Shown piece after piece: positions 37,405 through 49,391 of a stretch of DNA of 64,000 nucleotides. This stretch comes from Vibrio maritimus (GTDB lineage Bacteria; Pseudomonadota; Gammaproteobacteria; Enterobacterales; Vibrionaceae). Below the pieces are notes generated by a model. That model worked only from the letters and a program-made list of their open reading frames with translations. It was not told the DNA's origin and searched no databases. Every line of letters begins with the position of its first letter. The stretch's first letter is position 1. The position numbers and the translations under genes are program-made. Where the stretch lies: the NCBI GenBank assembly GCA_000755425.1, contig BBMT01000007.1:186001-250000 (forward strand), read 5' to 3'.

Positions 37405-40113
37405 ATGAATACGAATGTGCTCAACGTGGCTGTTGCGCTGCTAGCGGTAAGTCCGCAGTTAATGGCGCAAGAGATTGTATGGATACCGGGAGCGACGAGC
37501 GTTCAAAACGGTGATGTAGTGGCTTATGAAGGAAGCTGTTATCAAGCTCAAAATAGTCCGGGTAAATGGGAAACGCCATCACCACAGTCAACATGGTTTT
37601 GGGCTCCTGCAACGTGCTCCGGAGATACCTCTACGCCAACATGCCCAGAGGGGCAGGTGCTCGACAATGGTCAGTGCGAGGATCCACCACCGATAACTGA
37701 TACAACGGCGACGCCGTGGGTAGCGGGAGAAACTAACCCGTCCAATGGTGATATCGTGCTCTATCAGTCTCAGTGCTATCAAGCACAAAACAGCCCTGGC
37801 GCATGGGAAACGCCGAGTAGTTCCTCCTGGTTTTGGGCAGACGTTAGCTGTCCAAATGAGGAGCCCATAATTTGTAACGATGGCACTCAAGTGCCGTCTG
37901 GTGCTCAGTGCCCAACTGATAGTATCGCCCAGATCTATGTCAGTCCGGTTGGGAGTGACAGTAACGATGGTTCTCTGTCAGCTCCTCTGCTGACATTAAA
38001 GAAAGCCATTGCTAACGCTTCACCTGGTAGCGTGATTGAGCTGATGTCTGGACGTTATCGCACGGCGCAGATTGTCGACAAAGCATCGGGAACGCCGGAG
38101 AAACCTATTACTATCCAGGGGAACTCGGCGACGTTTGATGGCACGCTTTCAATAACTACGCTTTGGGAGCGGCATTCAGGCGATATCTATAAGACACAGC
38201 TAGATCAAGATATTTGGCAGCTGTTTATCGACAATGAGGTGGTGATGCCAGCGCGATGGCCGAATGCGCAGTGGAACGATGGCTCGCTGTGGATATGAAG
38301 AAAACCTGGCGTCATCAAGCCCCAGACAGTGTGTTTGGCCTCATGATTGACGAGCGCCTTATCAAAGTATTTCGGTAAAAACAGCTGGCAACGAATATGT
38401 TGCCTTGCCTCAAGGTATTAATGAACAATCGCTTGCAGAATCGGGTATTGATGCCACGGGCGCGATCGCCATTATGAACATCGGCTCTTGGCTTAACTGG
38501 CTCAAGTCGTTGATAGTCATAGTGTGGGCTCCAATCAATTCAGTTATTGCACGGACTTTTCTGGCTCTGGCACGGCAATGAGCAAAGCTGCGAAATCGAT
38601 GCTCGAGACGGGTGACTTCTGGCAAAACAAAAATGGTAAGTACGAAGAAGGTCACTACTACTTGGAAGGCAAACTAGAGCTATTAGATAGCGAAAACGAG
38701 TGGTTCTTTGATGCCAAAACTAAGACTGTCTACTTATGGGCGCCAGATGGGGCAGACCCGAATACGCTAACGGTTAAGGGTAAAGTGCAAACTTATGGCT
38801 TAACGGTACGTAACTCCTCTCATGTTGTGTTCAAAAATATTGATTTCTTTGCGACGGCATACACAGTGATTAGCTCTCACAACATTACGTTTGATGACGT
38901 GAACGCCAGTCACTATGCGTTTTCAAAAAGAATGCTAGGGGAGCTCACTCGCCCGGATACCATCAAGTTCATTAACAATAATCCAGACATCGCTGAGACT
39001 CGCAATAGCATTGTTAATAGTCACCTTGCCTACACAGATGGTCCTGCGCTAGAGATGATCAAACAGCAAGGTAACTTGCTCGATAACAACCTTATCCACG
39101 ACATTGATTACTCTAACTTAGGCACGGGCGGCGAAGGCTCGATAAACATGGCGTCACAGAGTCGACAGATTGATTTTACCAACAATACATTTCATACCGC
39201 GGGCAATTCTGAGGGAGTGAGAGTTGGAGAGGCTTCGCTCGTATCGGGAAATCACATCTACAACACCAGTTTATTGCAACACGACGGTGCAGCTATCAAT
39301 GTTGGTGTTGCCGAACAAGCTGGCACAGAGATCGCTCACAACTGGGTACACGATAGTGATAAAGCTGGCATTCGTTTTGATGGCGTCGAGGGAGCAGCCA
39401 AAACCGGGCAGGATGGTAAAGTTCATCACAACGTCGTTTGGAATACGGAGTTCTCTATCATCAAAGGTGATCGACAAGCGACATTCAACAACACCATGTT
39501 TGATAATCGAATTGTCGATTTGATTATCTTTAATAAAGAGTCAGCGGGTGGGCTGAATCACCAGTCAGAAACGCTCAACAACCTAATCGGCACACTTCAA
39601 GGTCGCAAATCGGGTACGGCGGAGCAACTGATTGTTCCCGGTATAGTAGACAGCAACATACAAACTTCAACTGCAATGGAAGGCTATTTGTTTGGAGCAT
39701 CATGGGGAGATTTTCGCCCTAAATCAGAGCTTCTTATTGATACAGGCAGCGCAGGTAGCTCACTCGCGAACATAGAGTATTTGGGCTCTGCTCCTGATGT
39801 GGGGGCGTATGAAGTGGGTGGTGAGTATTGGCTTCCGGGGCATCGTTCTCAATTGGCTAGTAACCCAGTGCCTTTTGATAAGGCAACTGGCGTTGGCACC
39901 AGTGTCGAACTTAAATTTAATATCGACTTGGGATATGAGCACACTGTTTGGTTTGGTCGCGATTTAGAGTCTCTTTCTCAACTTAACTCGCAAAATGGAC
40001 AGTATAGACTCAGCACATTATCGCCAAATAGCACTTACTCATGGAGAGTAGATACGAGCGTTAATGGCATCACGACATTAGGGAAAGTTTGGCATTTTAC
40101 CACCGCACCTTAG
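37405..40113 (+). CDS. secreted right-handed beta-helix protein with two carbohydrate-binding-like modules (three or more frameshifts)
   Basis: Start ATG at 37405 with AGGGA upstream and a signal peptide ending in LMA. Two roughly 50-residue modules follow, each with a Trp-rich GDVVAYEGSCYQAQNSPG/W-F-W-A pattern like CBM5/12 chitin-binding domains. Next is IYVSPVGSDSNDGSLSAPLL, a DUF1565-type opening of a parallel beta-helix; long helix coils (HNITFDDVNASHYAF, EIAHNWVHDSDKAGIRFDG) run to about 39780. A C-terminal fibronectin-III-like piece ends at 40113. The frame breaks near 38298, 38370 and 38500; at the last, one G restores LNWAQVVDSHSVGSN. About 903 residues after repair. It resembles polysaccharide lyases or hydrolases of the beta-helix fold, but no catalytic set can be assigned. 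Confidence 0.7.
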
Positions 40114-40424
40114 TACTTGGGGTTATTGGCAGTTAACACTGAAAAGGACACACAAAAATGTTACTAGAGTCTAGCTAGGAACGTCCCTGTTGCTTGTCGA
40201 TTTATGTATCGTTGGTGTGTGTCTCTTTGTCGTTGATGGCGTTTTATACGCGTGAGGGGATTCGAAGTTAAATTAGAAACAGGATGCTAGTTTTCGTTTG
40301 AGCGAGAACTATTATTGAGTTTTGCGCCGAAATTGATATCACACTTCATTAACACTTCAGTTTACACCCCATCAGACTCTGTTATTTTCATGCGTGCACC
40401 AGTTCATATCTGAAAGGAGTCAGC
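40114..40424. other. 311-bp intergenic region
   Basis: No gene visible. Near its right end the ATGCGTGCA arm of an inverted repeat lies 27 nt before TGCACGCAT in the next gene, see the next entry. Nothing else recognised. Confidence 0.6.
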
Positions 40425-40434
40425 ATGCACGCAT
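40390..40434 (+). promoter_or_regulatory. possible start-codon-sequestering hairpin
   Basis: ATGCGTGCA (40390-40398) can pair with TGCACGCAT (40426-40434), enclosing the AAGGAG ribosome site and reaching into the ATG at 40425. Confidence 0.4.
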
Positions 40435-41454
40435 CACTGAGTCAAAGCCTGGGTATTAAGCTCGATATTATTCAAGCGCCGATGGCGGGCGTTCAAAATT
40501 GGGAGTTGGCTTTAGCTGTATCTGAAGCTGGCGGTTTGGGTTCGATCCCTTGTGGAATGCTGACACCTGAACAAGTCGTCTCGGAAGTTGAAGCCTTCAC
40601 CGCGCGCAGTAACAAGCCATATAACCTCAACTTCTTTTGTCACAACATGCCCCCAATTGATGAAACAGCACTCGCGACTTGGCAGTCTACCCTGCAAGGC
40701 TATTATGATTTGCTCGATGCAAAAGTGCCAAGTGGAATTGGCGGACTGCGTTATCCTTTTGATGCTGACATGGCAGATGCTATTGAAGCCTTTTAAACCT
40801 CCGGTAGTCAGTTTTCACTTTGGATTGCCTTCTCCTGAACTGGTAGCAAGAATTAAGTCTTGGGGCTCGGTGATCCTCTCTTCGGCGACCACAGTTGAAG
40901 AAGGTATTTGGTTGCAAAGCAATGGCGTTGATATGGTGATAGCTCAAGGCATTGAGGCCGGTGGTCACCGAGCGATGTTTTTAACCCAAGACCTCTCCAG
41001 CCAAATGACCACTAATGATTTGGTAAGTGAGCTAAGGCAACACTTGACGGTTTCAATTATCGCCGCTGGTGGAATTGGCTCTCGCAGCGATGCTGAGCGT
41101 TTGATGGCGATGGGCTGTTGCGGCGTTCAGATAGGTACAGCGTTTCTACTCTGTGACGAAGCCAAAACCAGTCAAGTGCACCGCTCGGCTATTCAATCTG
41201 GCGATAGTAAAACAGAAGTCACCAATGTTTTCTCTGGCCGTCCAGCGAGAGGAATCATTAACAAAGTCATGCTTGAACAAGGTTTTATCTCGTCAAATGC
41301 TCCTTGTTTCCCGTATGCGTCAATCGCTATGGCGCCACTTCGAGCAAAGGCAGAATCGCAGGAAAATAGTGATTTTAGTCCGTTGTGGGCAGGGATGAAC
41401 ACCAAAGGGTGTCGACAAAGCTCGGCCGCCCACATCCTACAGGCACTTTCTTAG
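40425..41454 (+). CDS. NAD(P)H-dependent flavin oxidoreductase / nitronate monooxygenase family (frameshifted near 40790)
   Basis: FMN-binding TIM barrel of the 2-nitropropane dioxygenase family. N-terminal IIQAPMAGVQNWELALAVSEAGGLGSI; central VDMVIAQGIEAGGHRA (containing the catalytic-region GGH) and IIAAGGIGSRSDAERLMAMGCCGVQIGTAFL, the phosphate-binding part. The frame stops after EAF at a TTTT run; removing one T gives EAFKPPVVSFHFGLPSP and 342 residues. It oxidises nitronates or acts on related substrates; the role beside the hydroxyproline genes is not clear. A perfect AAGGAG precedes the ATG. It converges on the HTH regulator with a 4-bp gap. Confidence 0.85.
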
Positions 41455-41458
41455 GTGT

Positions 41459-42226
41459 TTAATTAACCCTGGTGAATCTCTCCGACACCTCTTTAAGCAG
41501 CCCCCCATCAATATTCGGCAAGCCATCGGAAAATAAGATTTGCTTGCCTGGGGTGAAGCGCATGAGTACGTTGGTTTGCTCACCCTCTTCGTTGGAATTG
41601 TTGATTGCGTTGAGTTCAATCAACTTGGCATAGAAGTCTTGTTCGAGTTGCTCTTGTTGGGTTTGAGTGAGCCGGATACGACCGATGCAAAAGCTCGGGG
41701 CAATCGGGTGGGACAGGGATTCGTCTTGGAAGCGCTGTCGAAATAGGGAGTCTAACTCTGAGCCTTCTTCAGTGAGAAAACGGCTGCCTGATTGGTAGAT
41801 GACACCGTCTCCATAATCCTCGATATAGCCAAGGATCTCTGCGATGCGCAGATAGAAGCGCAGGCTCGTGTCATCGAGGTTGTAGGTTTTGGCGATCTCT
41901 TCTGGAGCAATGTTGCGTGCGGTCAGCATGTAGACAAAGTCGAGTAAGTAAGGGTGCTCAAGAAACAGTTCACTGAGATCACCGCCAATCATTTGCGCAT
42001 TTTCATGCTGTATTTGATTGGCGATCTTGGAAAGCTCTACTAGGTCAGTATTGAGATAGTTCACATACATCAGGATCTTGTCGAGACCCAACGTTGGGCT
42101 GTGCAAATGACGTTTAATAGTGGACAGTGGGATTCCTGTCTTTTCTGACAGAGCACTGTACCCCAGTCTCTCGTCTTTGAGTTTTTTGCGGATCGCCGCA
42201 AGTATAAATCGAGGTCCTACATGCAT
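41459..42226 (-). CDS. HTH-type transcriptional regulator, unassigned family
   Basis: 255 residues, ATG at 42226 with GGAGG upstream. The N-terminal helix-turn-helix reads ALSEKTGIPLSTIKRHL (about residues 24-40), XRE-like. The middle has a second winged-helix-like region (EEIAKTYNLDDTSLRFYLRIAEILGYI), and the C-terminal part is of unknown fold. It lies 46 bp downstream of the GntR gene on the same strand, so the two are probably co-transcribed. The target is unknown; a role in hydroxyproline gene control is possible from position only. Confidence 0.72.
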   Translation of the reverse strand: MHVGPRFILAAIRKKLKDERLGYSALSEKTGIPLSTIKRHLHSPTLGLDKILMYVNYLNTDLVELSKIANQIQHENAQMIGGDLSELFLEHPYLLDFVYMLTARNIAPEEIAKTYNLDDTSLRFYLRIAEILGYIEDYGDGVIYQSGSRFLTEEGSELDSLFRQRFQDESLSHPIAPSFCIGRIRLTQTQQEQLEQDFYAKLIELNAINNSNEEGEQTNVLMRFTPGKQILFSDGLPNIDGGLLKEVSERFTRVN

Positions 42227-42272
42227 CCTTGCTTACCTCCAAAGCGAGTCTAGTGTTAATTGCCAGCTTTCA

Positions 42273-42947
42273 TTAAGCTGGCGTATTTTGCCTCTCAAGC
42301 AGCAGATCGCGAATGGCGTTACCTGCTTCGATAATGTGTTTTTTCAACAGATATTTTGCGCCGTCGACGTCTTTGTTTCGGCACATATCGAACAGCGCTA
42401 AGTGTTCATCTTCTGCCTTTTTAATGCCAGTCGTGAACAGTAGCTGCAAGCGAATATAGCGGTCGCATTTGGTGTTGAGATTGCTGATCACATCCATGGT
42501 TTCCGGCATGTTGGCAGGGCTATAGAGCGCTTTGTGGAACTCAAAGTTGTAGTTGCTCCACTCTTCGACTTCATCACCGCTGTTGACCACGCTTTCGAAA
42601 CGCTCGCGAACTTGTTGAGCGCGGGCTAGATCGTCTTCTGTCATGTTTTGAATCGCGCGTTCAAGGATGTGGCATTCAATGACGGCACGTAGCTCAAACA
42701 GTTCATCGATTTTGTCCGGTGAAAGTTCAGTTACCGTGGCACCTTTATGTGCTTCAAAGCTAACTAGCCCTTGAGCCTCTAACTGTACCAGTGCTTCACG
42801 CACGGGAATGCGGCTAACATTGAACTCTTTGGCCAAGGCGTCTTGTCTGAGGGGCTGCCCGGTTTGCAGTTCACCTTTGAGGATTTGCGTACGAATGGCC
42901 TCTTCTACCAATTGGGTTCGAGTTTTAAAAACGGGCTTTTGTGACAT
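42273..42947 (-). CDS. GntR/FCD regulator, predicted hydroxyproline-regulon repressor
   Basis: 224 residues from the ATG at 42947 (GGAG upstream); a TTG four codons earlier is in frame. Winged helix: AIRTQILKGELQTGQPLRQDALAKEFNVSRIPVREAL, then an FCD domain with ELRAVIECHILERAIQ, a metal-type EFHKALYSPA and KKHIIEAGN. FadR-type regulators of this kind control hydroxyproline and other acid catabolism in proteobacteria. It carries its own copy of the shared operator in its promoter, so autoregulation is likely. The 3' end overlaps an inverted repeat (42262-42282). Confidence 0.9.
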   Translation of the reverse strand: MSQKPVFKTRTQLVEEAIRTQILKGELQTGQPLRQDALAKEFNVSRIPVREALVQLEAQGLVSFEAHKGATVTELSPDKIDELFELRAVIECHILERAIQNMTEDDLARAQQVRERFESVVNSGDEVEEWSNYNFEFHKALYSPANMPETMDVISNLNTKCDRYIRLQLLFTTGIKKAEDEHLALFDMCRNKDVDGAKYLLKKHIIEAGNAIRDLLLERQNTPA

Positions 42948-42964
42948 CCAAGTCTCCAAGAAAA

Positions 42965-42984
42965 AGATATTTTATCCAATATAC
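42965..42984 (-). promoter_or_regulatory. predicted operator in the GntR promoter
   Basis: AGATATTTTATCCAATATAC matches GTATATTTTATACAATATAC at 17 of 20 positions. It lies 18-37 bp upstream of the regulator start, where it would overlap the promoter. Confidence 0.65.
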
Positions 42985-43051
42985 ACTGAGTGTAGCGAAT
43001 TTGGCGACGGTTCCGACTAGATTGCCACTATTATGAGAAGCGCGAGGCAAC

Positions 43052-43075
43052 AAAGGCACCAATCGGTGCCTTTTT
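43052..43075. terminator. terminator between the semialdehyde dehydrogenase and GntR genes
   Basis: AAAGGCACC / GGTGCCTTT with an AATC loop; T5 on the + side, T3 on the - side, at the 3' end of the epimerase-dehydrogenase unit. Confidence 0.75.
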
Positions 43076-43084
43076 GAACAGTCA

Positions 43085-45622
<2,538 letters not shown>

Positions 45623-45684
45623 TTTCAGATCCTCTGATAAGAAATTGGTTGAATTACACTCTAGCAATGTTACTGTGATGTTAA

Positions 45685-45704
45685 ATATATTTTATACAAT
45701 TTAT
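45685..45704. promoter_or_regulatory. predicted operator between epimerase and D-amino acid dehydrogenase
   Basis: Matches the 20-bp consensus at 17 positions (TATATTTTATACAAT intact). It sits in the 110-bp divergent intergenic region, so one protein could control both directions. Confidence 0.65.
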
Positions 45705-45732
45705 TTTATGAAGTGTGACACGGAGCAAGATC

Positions 45733-46989
45733 ATGACTGCTAAACAAGGATCAACTCAACAGAATGTCGCCGTGATAGGCGCGGGTGTTATCGGTATTAC
45801 GTCGGCGCTTAAATTACAGCAGCTCGGATTCAAAGTGACGATTTTTGATCCCCAAGGTACGGCGCAAGGGTGCTCAAAAGGCAACGCGGGACACATAGCA
45901 ACGGAGCAAGTTTTTCCCCTCGCTTCGCCAAGCACAATCAAACAAATCCCCAATATGTTGTTTGCGCCGCAAAGTCCATTATCTATCCGCTGGCGAGATG
46001 TTTTGAGCACTTTGCCGTGGATGATTCGCTTTCTTTATAGCGCTAGAAAGCGGTCATTTGATGCGTCGACGCGTGCCCTAACTGAGCTTAATCAGCATTC
46101 ATTACCGAGCTGGGAAACACTATTGAGTTCTATTGACGAAGAGGGGTTAATCAAGGTTGATGGCTCTCTGCTTGTGTTCGAAAGTGAAGCTCTGTTTGAG
46201 TCCTATCAACAGACACTGGATGCCCTAAACCAAGCAGGTGTTGAGTACCAAATTTGGGATCAACTTCGTCTACGAAGAAAGCTGCCGAAGCTTGGTTTAC
46301 AGGTTCGTTATGGGGTCTTTTTTCCTAACACAGGACATACCATAGAGCCTTATGAACTCTGCGTTTCGCTTAATCAACGCTTTCAAGAATTGGGCGGAAA
46401 ATTTGTCGAAAATGGTGTGCTTTCACTCACCAAGCAAGGCGAAGTCATCACCGAAAATGGTACTCAACAATTTGATCGCATTGTACTCGCTGCAGGTCTT
46501 CATTCTGCACCTCTGGTGGCGTCGTTGACGGGTATCAAAGTGCCGATTCAAGCCGAACGTGGCTACCATGTCATGGTGGAGAAATTTGACCATGAATTAC
46601 CGATGGCAGTAAGCAGTGCCGACCGAAAATTCATTATGACCCCTATGAAGCACGGCCTTCGATTAGCAGGCACCGTCGAGTATGGTTTGCCTTCAGCTCC
46701 CTTTAACCGTAAACGTACCGAGCTGTTGATAAAACAGGGCGATATTATGCTGCAAGATGGGATTGATCGTCGTGCTGTTGGCGATCACTGGATGGGGGAG
46801 CGGCCATCGACCAGCGACTCTTTGCCAGTGATCGATACGATCTGCGATGACAAGATCGTGTTGGCATTTGGGCACCAGCATCTGGGGCTTACGCAGGCGG
46901 CGATCACGGCGGACTTGGTCAGTCAGTTGATCGCTAATCAGCCAACTTCGATAAATGTGGCGCCATTCACACTACGCCGATTTAGCTAA
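45733..46989 (+). CDS. FAD-dependent D-amino acid (D-hydroxyproline) dehydrogenase, DadA family
   Basis: 418 residues from the ATG at 45733 (CGGAG eight bases upstream). The FAD-binding Rossmann motif VAVIGAGVIGITSAL lies at about 12-26; central GYHVMVEKFDHELPMAV; C-terminal DSLPVIDTICDDKIVLAFGHQHLGLTQA. Family members oxidise D-amino acids and pass electrons to the respiratory chain. By context it oxidises cis-4-hydroxy-D-proline to pyrroline-4-hydroxy-2-carboxylate. Intact and divergent from the epimerase. Confidence 0.88.
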   Translation: MTAKQGSTQQNVAVIGAGVIGITSALKLQQLGFKVTIFDPQGTAQGCSKGNAGHIATEQVFPLASPSTIKQIPNMLFAPQSPLSIRWRDVLSTLPWMIRFLYSARKRSFDASTRALTELNQHSLPSWETLLSSIDEEGLIKVDGSLLVFESEALFESYQQTLDALNQAGVEYQIWDQLRLRRKLPKLGLQVRYGVFFPNTGHTIEPYELCVSLNQRFQELGGKFVENGVLSLTKQGEVITENGTQQFDRIVLAAGLHSAPLVASLTGIKVPIQAERGYHVMVEKFDHELPMAVSSADRKFIMTPMKHGLRLAGTVEYGLPSAPFNRKRTELLIKQGDIMLQDGIDRRAVGDHWMGERPSTSDSLPVIDTICDDKIVLAFGHQHLGLTQAAITADLVSQLIANQPTSINVAPFTLRRFS

Positions 46990-47003
46990 AAAATTTTAAT
47001 ATT

Positions 47004-47023
47004 TAATATTGTATAAAATATAC
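47004..47023 (+). promoter_or_regulatory. predicted operator upstream of the ABC receptor gene
   Basis: 18 of 20 matches to GTATATTGTATAAAATATAC (first two bases differ). About 90 bp upstream of the start at 47114. Confidence 0.65.
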
Positions 47024-47113
47024 TTCGTTATTATGTTAATTAAAGGTTAACAAAAAACAGGCGTCCAAAGCGTACCAAGATGCCTTTCGGAACAAGACAA
47101 AAAGGAGAACAAA

Positions 47114-48193
47114 ATGTCTAAATTTCACTTGGTGCCAACCAGCATGATGCTGACTGCCGTGAGCGCATCATTGGCGTTTAATGCTGTCGCTGAGGACAAA
47201 TTGACGGTGGTTTCTTGGGGGGGCGCATTTACTAAAAGCCAAGTAGAGGCCTATCACAAGCCGTTTATTGCTAGCACTGGAACCACCATAGTGTCGGAAG
47301 ACTTTAGTGGTGGTCTTGCTGAAATCAAAGCGCAGGTTGAAGCCAACAATGTTCGCTGGGATCTGGTCTCTTTGGACAAGCCCGATATTGTACGTGGCTG
47401 TGCTGAGGGGCTGCTAGAACCGTTTGATCCGAGCATGCTTCCTAAAGGTGAGGATGGAACACCTGCCGAGAAAGACTTCATTGATGGGGCTATCCATGAA
47501 TGTGCAGTGAATACGATAGTCGTATCTACCATTCTTGCGGTTAACCAAGAGGCATTTAAAGGCAAAGCCATGCCTAGCAAGTTAGTTGACTTGTTTGATC
47601 TGGAAAACTTCCCTGGTCGCCGCGCCCTGCAAAAACAACCTCAGGGTAACTTAGAGTGGGCGCTGCTTGCTGATGGCGTCGAGCCGGGAGAAGTTTACGA
47701 ATTACTGGAAACTGAGGAAGGCCGCGCTCGTGCATTTGCCAAGCTCGACACCATCAAAGAGCAAGTGCTTTGGTGGACGACGGGGGCGCAACCACCACAA
47801 ATGTTGGCGGACAAAGAAGTCGTGATTGCTTCTGCGTTTAACGGTCGCATTCACAACGCAGCGAAAGACGAAGGTCAGCCATTCAAGATTATTTGGGATC
47901 GCCAAATTGGTTATATGAACGGATGGGCAATTCCAAAAGGCAGCAAGAACAAACAAAAAGCACTCGATTTTATCGTGTTTTCATCTGGCACCACACCTCT
48001 AGCGGAGCAAGCTAAGTATGTGGCCTATGGACCTACTCGTAAGTCCTCGTCGGCTAAAGTCGCGCCAGACATTCTAGCGAGCTTGCCAACCGCACCAGGG
48101 AATTTTGATACCGCATTCTTGATCAACGATGAATGGTGGTCTGATTATGCTGACGAGCTAAATGAAGAGTTCAATACTTGGCTGCTGAACTAG
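47114..48193 (+). CDS. ABC transporter substrate-binding protein, polyamine/PotD-like family
   Basis: 359 residues. Signal peptide ending in AVA, mature protein starting EDKLTVVSWGGAFTKSQVEAY, then VRWDLVSLDKPDIVRGC and IGYMNGWAIPKGSKNKQKALDFI. It belongs to the PotD-like (SBP_bac_8) group. Sits between the D-hydroxyproline dehydrogenase and the pyrroline carboxylate reductase; its ATPase and two permeases lie downstream of the deaminase. Transport of hydroxyproline or a related imino acid is inferred from position. A terminator-like hairpin follows it. Confidence 0.85.
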   Translation: MSKFHLVPTSMMLTAVSASLAFNAVAEDKLTVVSWGGAFTKSQVEAYHKPFIASTGTTIVSEDFSGGLAEIKAQVEANNVRWDLVSLDKPDIVRGCAEGLLEPFDPSMLPKGEDGTPAEKDFIDGAIHECAVNTIVVSTILAVNQEAFKGKAMPSKLVDLFDLENFPGRRALQKQPQGNLEWALLADGVEPGEVYELLETEEGRARAFAKLDTIKEQVLWWTTGAQPPQMLADKEVVIASAFNGRIHNAAKDEGQPFKIIWDRQIGYMNGWAIPKGSKNKQKALDFIVFSSGTTPLAEQAKYVAYGPTRKSSSAKVAPDILASLPTAPGNFDTAFLINDEWWSDYADELNEEFNTWLLN

Positions 48194-48217
48194 CGAAGAG
48201 TTTGAACTACCGACCCT

Positions 48218-48292
48218 AAAAGGTGCATGGCCCAACACTGGTGAAGTTCGCTCCCCCGACCTTTGTGCGATGACAGTGTTGGTGCCTTTTTT
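48218..48292 (+). terminator. terminator after the receptor gene
   Basis: CCAACACTG (48232-48240) pairs with CAGTGTTGG (48274-48282), extended by AAAGG/CCTTT, followed by T6. Possibly attenuates rather than blocks read-through, explaining high receptor-to-permease ratio (inference). Confidence 0.65.
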
Positions 48293-48319
48293 AGTGAGAG
48301 TGTCTTCTATGGAGGATGA

Positions 48320-49333
48320 ATGAAAACAATTGAATCACCGCGTATTAGTCAAAGTCTGACGATGACATCGTTAATTGCGGCGATGCGTCAAACTTATGCC
48401 AAACCCGCCAGTGTGCCGCAGCGCCAAGTATTGCCACTAGCCGCGGATAGTCATGATGCCTTGGCGTTGCTGCCAGCGTGGAATGATGAGTTGATCGCAG
48501 TTAAGACATTTACTTACTTTCCGGGCAATGGTGACCAAGGGAAGGATGTGTTGGCTTCTCGACTGTTGGCATTTAGGCGCAGTGATGGTGCACCGCTCGC
48601 ATCCATGGATGCCAAAGTACTGACTTATTGGCGTACGGCAGCCGCATCGGCGCTTGCAGCGGACTACTTAGCACGTAAAGAGTCAAAGACTTTGCTGATT
48701 TGTGGCACGGGGCGATTGGCACCTTATTTTGCTTGGGCTTACGCAGCGATTCGCCCTATTGAACGCGTCATTGTATGGGGCAGAGATGCTGCAAAGGCTG
48801 CGAATGCGGCAGAGCGTATTGTTCATGGTGATGAATACCAGCGCTTGCCAAGCGAGCGTCAGTTCTCAGTGTCGATAGTCACGGATATAGAACAAGGTAT
48901 TCAAGCGGCAGACATCATCAGCTGTGTAACGGGCTCTCTCGAACCATTGATATTGGGCGAGCAGGTGAAGCCGGGGACACATGTTGACTTGGTAGGTAAT
49001 CATCATCGTCAGCACCGAGAATGTGACAGTGAGTTGGTGCTGCGCTCGCGGGTATATGTCGATAGCCGCATCAATGTGTTAGCTGAGGCAGGAGAGTTAC
49101 TGATCCCAATCGCTGAGCAAATCTTCTCGCCAGAGCAGATAGTGGCCGATTTACCACAGCTTTGCGGCGCCGAACTAAGCACAAAAACAAGCCCAAAAAC
49201 AAGTCAAAGCGCGGATTTAGGACGAACCGATCCCGAGTCAATAACTCTGTATAAATCTGTCGGTAGTGCTCTCGCTGATCTCGTAGCAGCGCAGGTGGTA
49301 TTGACGAACTTAGCCCAAGTGGAATTGGGATAG
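48320..49333 (+). CDS. ornithine cyclodeaminase/mu-crystallin family, likely pyrroline-2-carboxylate reductase
   Basis: 337 residues, intact. Features of the family: LPLAADSHDALALLPAWNDE, VKTFTYFPGNGDQGKDV, an NAD(P)-binding GTGRLAPYFAWAYA segment, and SCVTGSLEPLILGEQVKPGTHVDLVGNH. In hydroxyproline loci this family reduces the pyrroline-2-carboxylate formed from 3-hydroxyproline or D-proline to L-proline. Its presence suggests the locus handles more than trans-4-hydroxyproline (inference). Short linker to the operator before the deaminase gene. Confidence 0.82.
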   Translation: MKTIESPRISQSLTMTSLIAAMRQTYAKPASVPQRQVLPLAADSHDALALLPAWNDELIAVKTFTYFPGNGDQGKDVLASRLLAFRRSDGAPLASMDAKVLTYWRTAAASALAADYLARKESKTLLICGTGRLAPYFAWAYAAIRPIERVIVWGRDAAKAANAAERIVHGDEYQRLPSERQFSVSIVTDIEQGIQAADIISCVTGSLEPLILGEQVKPGTHVDLVGNHHRQHRECDSELVLRSRVYVDSRINVLAEAGELLIPIAEQIFSPEQIVADLPQLCGAELSTKTSPKTSQSADLGRTDPESITLYKSVGSALADLVAAQVVLTNLAQVELG

Positions 49334-49355
49334 TGAAGAGCTTTTTGCTCATTTT

Positions 49356-49375
49356 TAAAATTGCATACAATATAC
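49356..49375 (+). promoter_or_regulatory. predicted operator upstream of the deaminase gene (weakest copy)
   Basis: 15 of 20 matches (right half CATACAATATAC well kept), 17-36 bp before the start at 49392. Confidence 0.45.
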
Positions 49376-49391
49376 AAATGGAAGGATTTCA

